DNA of 37,962 nucleotides, taken from contig JABIFY010000151.1 of assembly GCA_018650465.1 (NCBI GenBank), forward strand, positions 1 to 37,962, given 5' to 3'. The notes under the pieces are model-generated. The model ran no database searches, had not been told where the DNA came from, and was given only the letters and a program-made list of their open reading frames with translations. Shown here piece after piece: positions 23,526-32,895 of this stretch. Position numbers and translations under genes: made by a program. Each line of letters starts with the position of its first letter. Positions within the stretch are counted from its first letter, which is position 1. Origin of the DNA: Alphaproteobacteria bacterium. GTDB taxonomy: Bacteria; Pseudomonadota; Alphaproteobacteria; UBA2966.

Positions 23526-26336
23526 TCAGGGATTAAGGAAATGGCGTGTTTGTTGAATGACGTCCGCTAGCCCCAGACGTTGAACCTCGACCCCTTCCGG
23601 GAAGGCGTCCAAAAGTCGCGTTGGCAGTGCAGAATCCAGCATCACAAAAACGCCGCGATCACTGTTGCGTCGGATCAAGCGACCATAAGCCTGTTTCAGC
23701 TTCAGGCGCGTCAGCATGTCATCATATTTGCTGCCACCAAACGAGGATTTGCGGGATTTGTGCAGGATTGATGGCCGCGGCCAGGGCACCCTGTCAAAAA
23801 CAATTAATCGCAAGCTGCGTCCCGGCACATCCACGCCGTCCCGCACAGCATCCGTGCCCAGCAGGCAGGCATCTTCTTCGGCCCGAAAAATGTCGACCAG
23901 GGTACCCGTATCCAGCGCATCCATGTGCTGGGCATAAAGACCCAGACCCGCCTCATCCATGGCCGCGGCAAGGCGTTGGTGAATGGCGCGCAAGCGCGAA
24001 ATGGCAGTGAACAAACCCAGTGCTCCGCCTTTGGCGGCGAAAAATAATTCCCGAAATGCAGCTGCGATCTGATCTGCATTGTTGCGGTTAAGGTCGTTAA
24101 CGACAAAAACCTTCGTGACATTACCATAGTCATAAGGCGACGCCAGGCTGGTGCGACGTGCTGGCAAAGCCAAATGCTGGGCACCGGTGCGGAATTCAGC
24201 GCTGGCCCAGTCGTCTTCACCCATACTGCGATCGCGCAAGCTGGCTGAGGTCATCAGCACCCCATGAGCCCGCCTGAGCACAGCTTCGGAGAGGGGGAAG
24301 GTGGGATCAACCCAGTGGCGGTACATGCCGATATCTGTGGTCCGGCCATCGCTGCGTTCAACACCGAACCAGTCGCAATATTCATCCGGCAAAGGTCGAC
24401 CCAGATTGTCCAACATCATGCGCCACGCCGTGGCACTTTCGGCCCGGCGTTTCAGGCCACGGGCAGCCGCATCCAGGCGGCGGCGGCTGTCGCTGTCCAG
24501 GGTTTCAGCTTCATCTTCCAGGCGCGCCATCATTTGTTTGGCCAGCCGGTGCATGGGTTTGGCTAGGCCTTCAAGGGCTGCCGACAATTCTTCTGCGGCC
24601 GACACCATGGTTTCGGTCGGGTCGTTGGTCGTGGTCTCCAGGCTATAATTGCTATCCGGCCGGCTTTGGCGGGCAATCACAAGTTTGTTCGTCTCGGCCA
24701 GAAATATTTCCGCCGGGCCACTTGGCGCGCCGTCAACCAGGCGTTTGAGCCAACCTTCACCGGGCAAGGCAGCGGCGGCGCGTTTGATGGCGCTGAGGCT
24801 TTTTTCGGCCTTGTCGTCATCACCGATCAAATCACCGATGCGGGTCTCGAGGCCACGGGCGCGGCGGCGGCGATTGCCTTCGGCCCCACGCACCCAGCGA
24901 CGCAATTCCGCAGCTTCCATGCCGCTGAGATGGGCGGCAAAGGCACTGTCGGCGGCATCAAAGACGTGGTGACCTTCATCAAAGACATAGCGTGTTGGCA
25001 GCTCGCTCGTGTCGTCCGCCATGGCGGCCTGGATCATCACCAGGGCGTGGTTGGCAACCACAATTTCGGCCCGGCGTGCTTTGCGCTGCACATGTTCGAT
25101 AAAACATTTACGGTAATGACTACAGGCGGAATAGACACATTCGCCGCGCCGGTCGGCCAAGCCAAGCGTTCTGGCCGTGCCAAACAAATGCACCAGCCAG
25201 GCCGGAAAATCGCCACCGATCATGTCGCCGTCGCGCGTCGCCCCGACCCAGCGTGACATCAAGGCAGCAGAAACTGTCAGCCGGCCTTGTTGGGCGCGAT
25301 TGGCTTCTTCTTCCAGATTCAACAAGCAAAGATAGTTTTCACGACCTTTACGCAGCACTGCTTTTTCCTGGCGGACGGCAGGATCGGGATAAAGTTTTTC
25401 CAGTTCCTGGTCCAACTGACGCTGCAGGTTCTTGGTATAGGTCGATAGCCAGACCGTACCTTCATTTTTTTGCGCCCAGACGCTGGCGGGTGCGATGTAG
25501 CCAAGTGTTTTACCAACGCCGGTACCCGCTTCCGCCAAGACCATGTTGGGTGCGCCGTCGACGTCTCGGGGGGCGAAGGCCTGGGCTGCGGCGGCGGTAT
25601 AGTCACGCTGTTGTTGGCGGGCTTCAGCCGAACTGTCGAGTAATTCATCCAGTCGCGCCAGGGCCTCAACGTCAGACACAGGCTCGTTCCCGGCAGGCGG
25701 CGGGGGGGCTTGTTCTTCGATTTCCGGCAAGCGGTTCCAGATATCCAGGCCTCGCCGGGGGTCGTCAACTTTTGTGGCACCCAGCCAGGCCGCCCAGGGC
25801 CAGCCAGAACTGGCCATGGTACTGACCAGGGCGCTCAGATATTTATCCCGGGATGCATGGTAAAATTCGCTAGCCAGTATTTTTGGAACTTCCCACAGGG
25901 CCAGAACCTGATCTTCCAGGTCATCTGAGCCCTCCACCCCTAAGGACGTGGCTACACCATTGACAGTTGGCAGGCAAAATCGGGCCGGGCGCACAAAAGC
26001 ATAAAGTTCCAACACATCCAGCAAAGCCAGGTTATCCCGCCGTAACCGCCGCATGACAGTCGGTCCATGGCAAACAATGACAGGTGTGTTGGCCGCCCTA
26101 TGGGCGGCTTCCGGCAGATCCAGGTGTTCAATTTCACCATCTGCCGACAACCAGACGGCCCGACGCGGGCCAACGACCATGGCCGGGGCCGACATCGCGG
26201 GCAAAGCAGGGCGTTCCGGCGCGCGGGGAAGGGAAAATGGGTCGTTGTGACTTTCTGGCATGAGCGGCACTATACCGATGCCCTCAAATACCTGCCAGAG
26301 CTGCCCGGAATTATCGGCCTCAGGAAGATCGATCAT
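23526..26336 (-). CDS. DinG/XPD-type Fe-S ATP-dependent DNA helicase
   Basis: A 936-residue superfamily 2 helicase. Walker A is AGTGVGKT (270-277) and the DEAH-box is DEGH (453-456). Between them are four cysteines C337, C400, C405 and C411, spaced as the [4Fe-4S] cluster ligands of XPD/DinG helicases. The C-terminal motor has LLGTDAVRDGVDVPG and QAYGRLIRR (motifs V and VI). The N-terminal 240 residues are extra and contain no nuclease motif that I recognise. Likely role: unwinding of damaged or structured DNA. The start could also be the ATG at 26261; no strong ribosome site is seen at either. Divergent from lysS by 63 bases. Confidence 0.92.
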   Translation of the reverse strand: MIDLPEADNSGQLWQVFEGIGIVPLMPESHNDPFSLPRAPERPALPAMSAPAMVVGPRRAVWLSADGEIEHLDLPEAAHRAANTPVIVCHGPTVMRRLRRDNLALLDVLELYAFVRPARFCLPTVNGVATSLGVEGSDDLEDQVLALWEVPKILASEFYHASRDKYLSALVSTMASSGWPWAAWLGATKVDDPRRGLDIWNRLPEIEEQAPPPPAGNEPVSDVEALARLDELLDSSAEARQQQRDYTAAAAQAFAPRDVDGAPNMVLAEAGTGVGKTLGYIAPASVWAQKNEGTVWLSTYTKNLQRQLDQELEKLYPDPAVRQEKAVLRKGRENYLCLLNLEEEANRAQQGRLTVSAALMSRWVGATRDGDMIGGDFPAWLVHLFGTARTLGLADRRGECVYSACSHYRKCFIEHVQRKARRAEIVVANHALVMIQAAMADDTSELPTRYVFDEGHHVFDAADSAFAAHLSGMEAAELRRWVRGAEGNRRRRARGLETRIGDLIGDDDKAEKSLSAIKRAAAALPGEGWLKRLVDGAPSGPAEIFLAETNKLVIARQSRPDSNYSLETTTNDPTETMVSAAEELSAALEGLAKPMHRLAKQMMARLEDEAETLDSDSRRRLDAAARGLKRRAESATAWRMMLDNLGRPLPDEYCDWFGVERSDGRTTDIGMYRHWVDPTFPLSEAVLRRAHGVLMTSASLRDRSMGEDDWASAEFRTGAQHLALPARRTSLASPYDYGNVTKVFVVNDLNRNNADQIAAAFRELFFAAKGGALGLFTAISRLRAIHQRLAAAMDEAGLGLYAQHMDALDTGTLVDIFRAEEDACLLGTDAVRDGVDVPGRSLRLIVFDRVPWPRPSILHKSRKSSFGGSKYDDMLTRLKLKQAYGRLIRRNSDRGVFVMLDSALPTRLLDAFPEGVEVQRLGLADVIQQTRHFLNP

Positions 26337-26399
26337 TGACGAAAAGCCGCGCAGAGCCTAGTTTCCAGCTTCTTCTTAGCAATCAAAAGATTAAATCAA

Positions 26400-27992
26400 A
26401 TGTCGAACAAGGCAGAGGCCGCCTTGGCCAGCAAAGCATGGCCATTTCTGGAAGCGCAAAGCATTGTCAAACGGATGGCCAAGAAAGCCCCCGGTTCAAA
26501 TGACAAAGGCTATGTGTTGTTTGAAACCGGCTATGGCCCTTCAGGGTTGCCACATATCGGTACCTTTGGCGAAGTCGCACGCACGGCTATGGTCCGTCAC
26601 GCCTTTGCGGAAATTTCTGACCTGCCGACCCGACTGTTTGCCTTTTCGGATGATATGGACGGCCTGCGCAAAGTGCCTGACAACATTCCCAACAAGGAAA
26701 TCCTTGAACCCCATTTGGGTAAGCCGCTGACGCAAGTTCCGGATCCTTTTGGCACCCATGAAAGTTTTGGGCATCATAACAATGCTCGCCTGCGTGCCTT
26801 CCTGGATGAATTTGGCTTTGAGTACGAGTTTGTCTCGTCGACGGATAAATATAAAGCCGGTGATTTTGACGCCACCTTGTTGCAGGTTCTGGAAAGTTAC
26901 GAAGCTGTCATCAGCATCATCCTGCCCACTCTGGGGGCAGAACGCCAGGCGACCTACAGTCCTTTCCTGCCCATATGCCCAGAGACCGGCATTGTTTTGC
27001 AGGTGCCGGTGATTGAGCGTAATGTCGATGCGGGCACTATCGTTTATCAAAATGAAGACGGCTCCAAAGTGGAAACGCTTGTAACCGGCGGTCATTGCAA
27101 GCTGCAATGGAAAGCCGACTGGGCCATGCGCTGGACGGCGCTGGATGTTGATTATGAAATGTCCGGCAAGGATTTGATCGAGTCTGTAAAGCTTTCCAGC
27201 AAAATATGTCGCGTGCTCAAGGCGCAACCGCCGGAAGGCCTGACCTATGAGTTGTTTCTGGATGAAAATGGCGAAAAGATTTCCAAGTCGCGCGGCAATG
27301 GACTGACCATTGAGGAATGGCTGAAATATGCTTCCCCCGAAAGCCTGTCGCTGTACATGTTTAATTCACCGCGTAAAGCCAAGCGTCTGCATTTTGATGT
27401 GATCCCCAAAGCGGTTGACGAATATCTGTCACACCTTGGCAAATATGCTGAACAAGACGACGACAAACAGCTGGCCAATCCCAGCTGGCATATTCATACC
27501 GGTCAGCCACCGGTAGAAGACGTGCCGATCAGTTTTGCCATGCTGTTGAACCTGGCCAGCGTTTGCAATACCGAAGACCCGGCAGTTCTGTGGGGCTTCA
27601 TCAGTCGTTATGTGCCGGGTGCGAAGCCTGAAAACCATCCGATCCTGGACCGTCTGGCGGGCTATGCCATTGCCTATTACCAGGACTTTGTGCGCCCTGA
27701 TAAACACTATCGGGCACCGACAGGTGTTGAAATCACGGCCCTGGGCCAACTTGCCGACAAGCTGGAAGCCCTGGGTGCAGACGCCGAGCATGAAGCCATC
27801 CAGACCGAGGTCTATGCCATCGGCAAGGAAAACGGTTATGAAAACCTGCGCGACTGGTTCAAGGCTTTGTATGAAACCTTGCTCGGCCAGTCACAAGGCC
27901 CGCGCATGGGCTCGTTCCTGGCGCTGTATGGTGTCGACGAATCTGTGACCCTGATCCGGCGTGCCCTGGCAGGCGAAGACCTTGCGAACTAA
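26400..27992 (+). CDS. lysS: Lysyl-tRNA synthetase, class I
   Basis: A 530-residue enzyme that charges tRNA-Lys. It is the class I form (archaeal type, also usual in Alphaproteobacteria): the HIGH motif is HIGT (52-55) in [12 protein letters not shown] and the KMSKS motif is KISKS (293-297). The C-terminal part is helical as expected for anticodon binding. ATG 26400 lacks a clear ribosome site. Followed by an intrinsic terminator at 28026. Confidence 0.96.
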   Translation: MSNKAEAALASKAWPFLEAQSIVKRMAKKAPGSNDKGYVLFETGYGPSGLPHIGTFGEVARTAMVRHAFAEISDLPTRLFAFSDDMDGLRKVPDNIPNKEILEPHLGKPLTQVPDPFGTHESFGHHNNARLRAFLDEFGFEYEFVSSTDKYKAGDFDATLLQVLESYEAVISIILPTLGAERQATYSPFLPICPETGIVLQVPVIERNVDAGTIVYQNEDGSKVETLVTGGHCKLQWKADWAMRWTALDVDYEMSGKDLIESVKLSSKICRVLKAQPPEGLTYELFLDENGEKISKSRGNGLTIEEWLKYASPESLSLYMFNSPRKAKRLHFDVIPKAVDEYLSHLGKYAEQDDDKQLANPSWHIHTGQPPVEDVPISFAMLLNLASVCNTEDPAVLWGFISRYVPGAKPENHPILDRLAGYAIAYYQDFVRPDKHYRAPTGVEITALGQLADKLEALGADAEHEAIQTEVYAIGKENGYENLRDWFKALYETLLGQSQGPRMGSFLALYGVDESVTLIRRALAGEDLAN

Positions 27993-28025
27993 GTGGGCTG
28001 GCTGATTGAGCGACATCCAATAAAC

Positions 28026-28061
28026 AGGCCGAAGATGGAGCGATCCACCTTCGGCCTTTTT
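28026..28061 (+). terminator. Intrinsic terminator after lysS
   Basis: A 9-bp stem (28026-28034 with 28049-28057), one mismatch, 3 more pairs and a 6-base loop, then a run of T at 28057-28061. It ends lysS transcripts and may also serve the convergent aminotransferase gene. Confidence 0.88.
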
Positions 28062-28074
28062 GTTGGCGATTAGA

Positions 28075-28923
28075 TCAGGCGAACAAGTCGGACCCCTTCG
28101 CGTAATCCATATATAGATCATAAGCCTTGCGGGCGACGGGACCGGGTTGCAGGTCACGGTCTTCAACCCGGGTGACGGGCTGGACCTTGCCGTAATTTCC
28201 AGTGCTGAAAACTTCGTCGGCGCTCATGACGTCGTCCATGGTCAGGGTTGTCTGTACGACGTCGGTGCCGTCATTTTCCAACAACTCTGCGATGCGCTTG
28301 CGGGTGACGCCAGCCAGGAACGTACCGTTCAAGGCCGGCGTATAAGCCACGCCGTCCTTGACGATCCAGAGATTGGCCGTGGCGAATTCAGCCACATTTC
28401 CGTTGGCATCCTGTATGATGGCATTGTCAAAACCGAGGGCTGCTGCTTCGCGCAAGGCACGGGATGAATTGGGGTAAAGCGCACCAGCCTTGGCTTCGGT
28501 GATGGCCATGTCCTGGGCCGGGCGACGACGTTTGGACAGATGCACCTTGAAGCCTGTGAAGCCAGGCAGGGGCGCGTCATAAACTGATAAACAGAATTTG
28601 GTGCCTTCAGCATCAGGAATAACAAAACCCGTTGTCGCATAATACATGGGACGAATATAAAGTTCGGATTCTTGCGGCATCTTGCGCACGCCTTCGCGGC
28701 AAAGCGCAGCAACTTCCTCAACGGTCTTGGTTGGTACCAGTCCCATGGAAACGGCGGAATTGTGCAGGCGCTGACAGTGGGGGTCGATGTCAGGCGCGCA
28801 GCCATTCATGGACCGGGCACCATCAAAGACGGAGGATCCCAGCCAGAAAGAATGATCTTCCGGGCCAATTAATTTTTGCGGCTCTGTGTGCCAGCTTTCT
28901 TCGGCAAAATATGCGCCTGCCAT
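28075..28923 (-). CDS. ilvE: Branched-chain amino acid aminotransferase (PLP fold type IV)
   Basis: A 282-residue cytosolic aminotransferase. The PLP-binding Lys is in EAKAGALYPNSSRALREA, followed by the class IV signature GFDNAIIQDANGNVAEFATANLWIVKDG and the GTFLAGVTR loop. Probable role: last step of Val, Leu and Ile synthesis; D-amino acid or other class IV transaminases are alternatives. ATG 28923 is chosen, with AAGGA just before it and MAGAYFAEESWH as a sensible N-terminus; the frame extends upstream but across the promoter region. Confidence 0.9.
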   Translation of the reverse strand: MAGAYFAEESWHTEPQKLIGPEDHSFWLGSSVFDGARSMNGCAPDIDPHCQRLHNSAVSMGLVPTKTVEEVAALCREGVRKMPQESELYIRPMYYATTGFVIPDAEGTKFCLSVYDAPLPGFTGFKVHLSKRRRPAQDMAITEAKAGALYPNSSRALREAAALGFDNAIIQDANGNVAEFATANLWIVKDGVAYTPALNGTFLAGVTRKRIAELLENDGTDVVQTTLTMDDVMSADEVFSTGNYGKVQPVTRVEDRDLQPGPVARKAYDLYMDYAKGSDLFA

Positions 28924-29103
28924 TGCTACGTCCTTTTTGAATATTTTGTATTTCCGGGGGTCAGCGAAATGAATTTGGGACAAGAATAACCCTGATTTCA
29001 GTAGGTTCCTAGTCGTCGTTTGCACCCTGACAATGATCTTTAGACACAAAGTTTCCAAAAACAGGCACTTCTTGAAACTATGTGACGAGGTTAGAGTGAT
29101 CCC

Positions 29104-29877
29104 ATGTGTGGACGCTACAGTTTGACGACACCGCCTGAGGCCATGTACCAATTATTTGGCCTGAAGGAACTGGTGAACCTTGCCCCCCGTTACAACATTG
29201 CACCAAGCCAGTCTGTGCCTGTTGTGCGCATCGGCGATGCCGGGCGCGAGATGGCTATGATGCGCTGGGGCTTGATTCCGTCCTGGTCGAAGGATACAAG
29301 TTTCGCCGCCAAAACCATCAATGCGCGAGCCGAAACTGTGGCTGAAAAACCATCCTTTCGCAAAGCCTTCAAATCCAGTCGCTGTCTGATTCCGGCGGAC
29401 GGCTATTACGAATGGGTCAAGGGCCCCGACGGCAAGCAACCCTGGCTGTTCCAGCGGGCCGATAAAGGCGTCATGGCTTTTGCCGGATTGTGGGATCGCT
29501 GGGTCTCAACTGAAGACGGTGAAGTTGTCGATAGTTGCAGCATCATCGTGCGTAGCGCCGGAGAATTCACTCAAGCCTTACATCACCGCATGCCGGTCAT
29601 CACGCCGCCAGATCAATTTTCAACCTGGCTTGGCGAAGGGGCCAACGACATGGAAGCTGTTCAGCGCATCATGGATGACGCCACTGACGAGGGCATGACG
29701 GTGCACGCCGTTTCCAAACTTGTGAATGCGCCACGCAATGATGTGCCCGCCTGTCTTGAGCCCATAGAGTTATCGGGTGAATTGCCTGACGAATTGCTTG
29801 CGAGTGGCAACAATGATACACCCGACGCGGATGAAGGTGGTGAGGACGAACCGCCCGCTCAAGGGAGTTTGTTTTGA
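29104..29877 (+). CDS. SRAP domain protein (HMCES/YedK family)
   Basis: A 257-residue protein that crosslinks to abasic sites in single-stranded DNA to shield them. The catalytic Cys2 (MCGRYSLT) is exposed after Met removal; the other conserved residues are Asn in INARAET, Glu in GYYEW and His in LHHRMPVI. Start ATG 29104 is fixed by Cys2. The C-terminus has an acidic linker and ends in QGSLF, which resembles a beta-clamp binding peptide. The stop overlaps the TTG start of pyrD. Confidence 0.95.
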   Translation: MCGRYSLTTPPEAMYQLFGLKELVNLAPRYNIAPSQSVPVVRIGDAGREMAMMRWGLIPSWSKDTSFAAKTINARAETVAEKPSFRKAFKSSRCLIPADGYYEWVKGPDGKQPWLFQRADKGVMAFAGLWDRWVSTEDGEVVDSCSIIVRSAGEFTQALHHRMPVITPPDQFSTWLGEGANDMEAVQRIMDDATDEGMTVHAVSKLVNAPRNDVPACLEPIELSGELPDELLASGNNDTPDADEGGEDEPPAQGSLF

Positions 29878-30938
29878 TTGATTTGTATCCGCTGGTGGCC
29901 CCTGTTCTGAAGCGTATGGACCCGGAAAATGCCCATCGCCTGACGATCCGGGCATTACGGACAGGGCTTGTGCCCTCGCAGTCTGCCGCCGATCACAAGG
30001 TTCTGGGTATCGATGCTTTTGGCCTGAATTTCCCCAATCCCGTCGGTCTGGCCGCAGGGTTCGATAAAAATGCCGAAGTGCCGGACGCCATGCTGGGGCA
30101 GGGTTTTGGCTTTGTGGAAATCGGCAGCGTGACGCCGCAACCACAATACGGCAATCCCAGACCACGCCTGTTTCGCTTGCCCCAGGACATGGCTGTGATC
30201 AATCGCAATGGTTTCAACAATGAAGGCCTGGACGTCGTCGCCGCACGTCTTGAGGCTCGAAAAGGAAAATCCGGATTGCTGGGGGCCAATGTGGGTGCCA
30301 ACAAGGACAGTGAGGACCGTATTGCTGATTATGTGACCGGCATCGATCGCCTGGCTGGTCTTTCCGACTACATGACCATCAATATTTCCTCGCCCAATAC
30401 GCCAGGCTTGCGTGACCTGCAAGGCAAGGCGGAAATGGATGAATTGCTCACCCGATGTTGTGCAGCGCGGGATGCCCTTGTTGCTGCCGGACAGTCCCGC
30501 AAACCCCTGATCGTCAAGGTGGCACCCGACCTGGATGACCTGGGACGGGAAGTCATCGCCGAGGCCGTTTTGGCCCATGGCATTGATGGTTTGATCGTCA
30601 GTAACACAACCCTTTCACGAGATGGATTACGACACGCCAACAAGTCGGAAGTTGGTGGCATGAGCGGCGCACCGCTCTTTGCCCTGTCGACGGATGTCTT
30701 GCGCGATATGTTTCGTCTTACCAAAGGCCGGATCACCCTGATTGGTGCAGGTGGTATTTCAACTGGTGCCGATGCCTATACCAAAATCAGGGCGGGGGCG
30801 TCATTGGTGCAATTCTATACAGCCCTTGCCTATGCCGGACCGCGTTTGGTGACGACAATCAAAAAAGATCTGGTCGCCTGTCTGAAACGTGACGGGTTCT
30901 CGTCGGTCGCGGACGCCGTTGGCGCTGACCACACCTGA
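29874..30938 (+). CDS. pyrD: Dihydroorotate dehydrogenase, class 2 (quinone)
   Basis: A 354-residue membrane-associated FMN enzyme of pyrimidine synthesis, passing electrons to quinone. The class 2 marks are the N-terminal helical piece (YPLVAPVLKRMDPENAHRL), GLAAGFDKNAEVPDA, VEIGSVTPQPQYGNPRPRLF and the catalytic Ser in NISSPNTPGLRDLQ. The start is TTG 29874, which overlaps the stop of the SRAP gene (TTGA); no ATG lies close by in frame. Confidence 0.96.
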   Translation: MIDLYPLVAPVLKRMDPENAHRLTIRALRTGLVPSQSAADHKVLGIDAFGLNFPNPVGLAAGFDKNAEVPDAMLGQGFGFVEIGSVTPQPQYGNPRPRLFRLPQDMAVINRNGFNNEGLDVVAARLEARKGKSGLLGANVGANKDSEDRIADYVTGIDRLAGLSDYMTINISSPNTPGLRDLQGKAEMDELLTRCCAARDALVAAGQSRKPLIVKVAPDLDDLGREVIAEAVLAHGIDGLIVSNTTLSRDGLRHANKSEVGGMSGAPLFALSTDVLRDMFRLTKGRITLIGAGGISTGADAYTKIRAGASLVQFYTALAYAGPRLVTTIKKDLVACLKRDGFSSVADAVGADHT

Positions 30939-30965
30939 TTCTTCTTCTTCAACTGGAATTCTTCT

Positions 30966-31832
30966 ATGACCTTGCCTTTGATAAACGGCGTCTCGGAAAT
31001 CGCCGAGCAATATGATGCCCTGATCCTTGACCTCTGGGGCGTCGTGCATAACGGGGTTGAACCCTATCCTGGTGTGCTGGATTGCATGTCGAAATTACAC
31101 GAGGCAGGCAAGAAAGTTGTGCTGTTATCGAACGCGCCGCGCACATCAGACAAGGTCAAAGACCAGGTTGCGGGATTTGGTGTGCCGCGCGAAGCCTATG
31201 ATGTGTTGGTCACATCCGGAGACGTCACACGATTGCATGTTGAACGCCGGGATGATGACTGGCATGCGGCCCTGGGCCAGAACTATTTTCATGTGGGCCC
31301 GAAACGAGACCACGGATTGTTGCATGGCACCGGCGTTGACGAAGTTGATGACCTGGCCGATGCCGATTTCGTTCTGACCTCGGGTCTTTATGATGACGAT
31401 GTGGATACACAGGCGGATTACGATGATCTGTTTGCCCAGGCGCGCGCAATGAACCTGCCCATGATCTGCGCCAACCCGGATTTATCGGTTATGCGCGGTG
31501 ACAAGATGGTGTTATGTGCCGGATCGCTGGCGGTACACTATGAAAATATGGGCGGCAACGTGCGCTACAACGGTAAGCCCCATGCACCGGGGTATGAACT
31601 TTGTTTTGAACGCCTTGCTGGCATCGATAAATCCCGGATCATCGGTGTGGGTGACAGTTTTCGCACTGACATTGCAGGTGCCAATAATGTCGGCATCGAC
31701 TCTCTGTTTGTGCTGGGCGGCATCCATTCTGAATTGCTGAATGACAACCAGCCTGATGCGCAGGCCATTGAAGCCGCGGCGGTGGAAGCCGGGCAGATGC
31801 CGACCGCCGCGATTCCCGGATTTTACTGGTAA
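30966..31832 (+). CDS. HAD superfamily hydrolase, class IIA
   Basis: A 288-residue protein with the HAD nucleophile Asp22 in LILDLWGVVHNG; the residue two places on is Trp instead of Asp, as in the alphaproteobacterial TIGR01459-type group. LLSNAPR is motif II and GVGDSFRTDIAGANNVG is motif IV with its Asp pair. Substrate unknown. It runs in the direction of pyrD after a 27-base gap. Its 3' end overlaps the end of the convergent thiolase-like gene by 10 bases. Confidence 0.9.
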   Translation: MTLPLINGVSEIAEQYDALILDLWGVVHNGVEPYPGVLDCMSKLHEAGKKVVLLSNAPRTSDKVKDQVAGFGVPREAYDVLVTSGDVTRLHVERRDDDWHAALGQNYFHVGPKRDHGLLHGTGVDEVDDLADADFVLTSGLYDDDVDTQADYDDLFAQARAMNLPMICANPDLSVMRGDKMVLCAGSLAVHYENMGGNVRYNGKPHAPGYELCFERLAGIDKSRIIGVGDSFRTDIAGANNVGIDSLFVLGGIHSELLNDNQPDAQAIEAAAVEAGQMPTAAIPGFYW

Positions 31833-32890
31833 GCCGGAACTTCTCTCAGAATTGTAAAACCCTGCAGGTAACCCAGCGCCCCAATGCTGTGTACGCCCCC
31901 AATATCCGGGGCTTGGTCTGATTTCAGGGCGTGGAACATGCTGGCCAGGGTTTGCACCGTCGTGTTGTTCCAGGGCGCTTTGGCCAGGTTCAGACCACCC
32001 GTGATTGTGAGTGGGAATTCCTCAGCGAATGCAGGTATGCCCGCAAAGTTTTCGACAAAACCGGTCGCCATCAGAAAACCCATGGGCACAACCGAATAAC
32101 AGGAATAAATGTCCAGTAAGGCCTGGTTGTTGCGGAAAACAGATTTGAAGTCGACGTTGGCTTCAGCGCAGGCAATATTGAAGGATGTCGCCATGTGATC
32201 ATAGCTGACGATTTCTTTAACAAACTCCGGTCCGTCTGGACAAAGCTGCTGCACATCACAGGCGGCAATCTGACTGTAGCTTTTCAGTCCAAAATCAGTT
32301 TTTTGCAGAACCTCGTCACTGACAATGACCAGGCAGCCATCGTAATCGACGGACGGATTGGCGCAATCGACGCCCCGAAACAGTGGCGTCACAGGATTAA
32401 ACCAGGCATCTGCCGGTCGGGGCGCATTGGGATTTTGGGTTTGCCAGACACGCCAATGGTTTTCAAAAATATACTCTGACGTACGTCTGAAATCATCTGC
32501 GCTGATGTCGCGATGCGTAATGAAGGCCTGGGCGAGTTTTTCGTAGCCGTCCAGAATGCCGCATTTACCTTCTCCATAAATCTTCATCAGACGATTGCGC
32601 TCGTCTTTCCGGCCTTGAAAATCAGACTTCATGTGCTCGCGACCCTGAATAACAACGGCATCGATTTCACCTTCCGCCATGCGTTGCCGAGCCTGATTGA
32701 AGGCAACCAGGGGCGCACAGGCACAGCGCAGGCGATGGGGCGGCAAGTCGGTTTGCCAGCCATCGGTACTGCTGGAAATTTCATATTCCGCTACCCGGTA
32801 ATTCTTGTCTTTCAGCTGTTTTCTGGCGGCGTCGGTGCTGGACAGGTCACCAGCACCGTCGACGACAGAGTCTGCGGCAACGATATACAT
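31823..32890 (-). CDS. Thiolase-like protein (acetyl-CoA acetyltransferase/SCP2-thiolase-like)
   Basis: A 355-residue protein with a thiolase-like pattern: IDAVVIQGREHMKSD like the thiolase GGAESMS segment, SVDYDGCLVIVSDEV like the DGAAALVL strand, and GGLNLAKAPWNNTTVQTLASM with GGVHSIGALG near the end, like the C-terminal half of SCP2-type thiolases. The usual N-terminal active-site Cys and the final CGGG motif are not obvious, so catalysis is uncertain. It follows kynU by 5 bases and is probably cotranscribed with it. Start ATG 32890. Confidence 0.65.
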   Translation of the reverse strand: MYIVAADSVVDGAGDLSSTDAARKQLKDKNYRVAEYEISSSTDGWQTDLPPHRLRCACAPLVAFNQARQRMAEGEIDAVVIQGREHMKSDFQGRKDERNRLMKIYGEGKCGILDGYEKLAQAFITHRDISADDFRRTSEYIFENHWRVWQTQNPNAPRPADAWFNPVTPLFRGVDCANPSVDYDGCLVIVSDEVLQKTDFGLKSYSQIAACDVQQLCPDGPEFVKEIVSYDHMATSFNIACAEANVDFKSVFRNNQALLDIYSCYSVVPMGFLMATGFVENFAGIPAFAEEFPLTITGGLNLAKAPWNNTTVQTLASMFHALKSDQAPDIGGVHSIGALGYLQGFTILREVPAYQ

Positions 32891-32895
32891 ACCGG

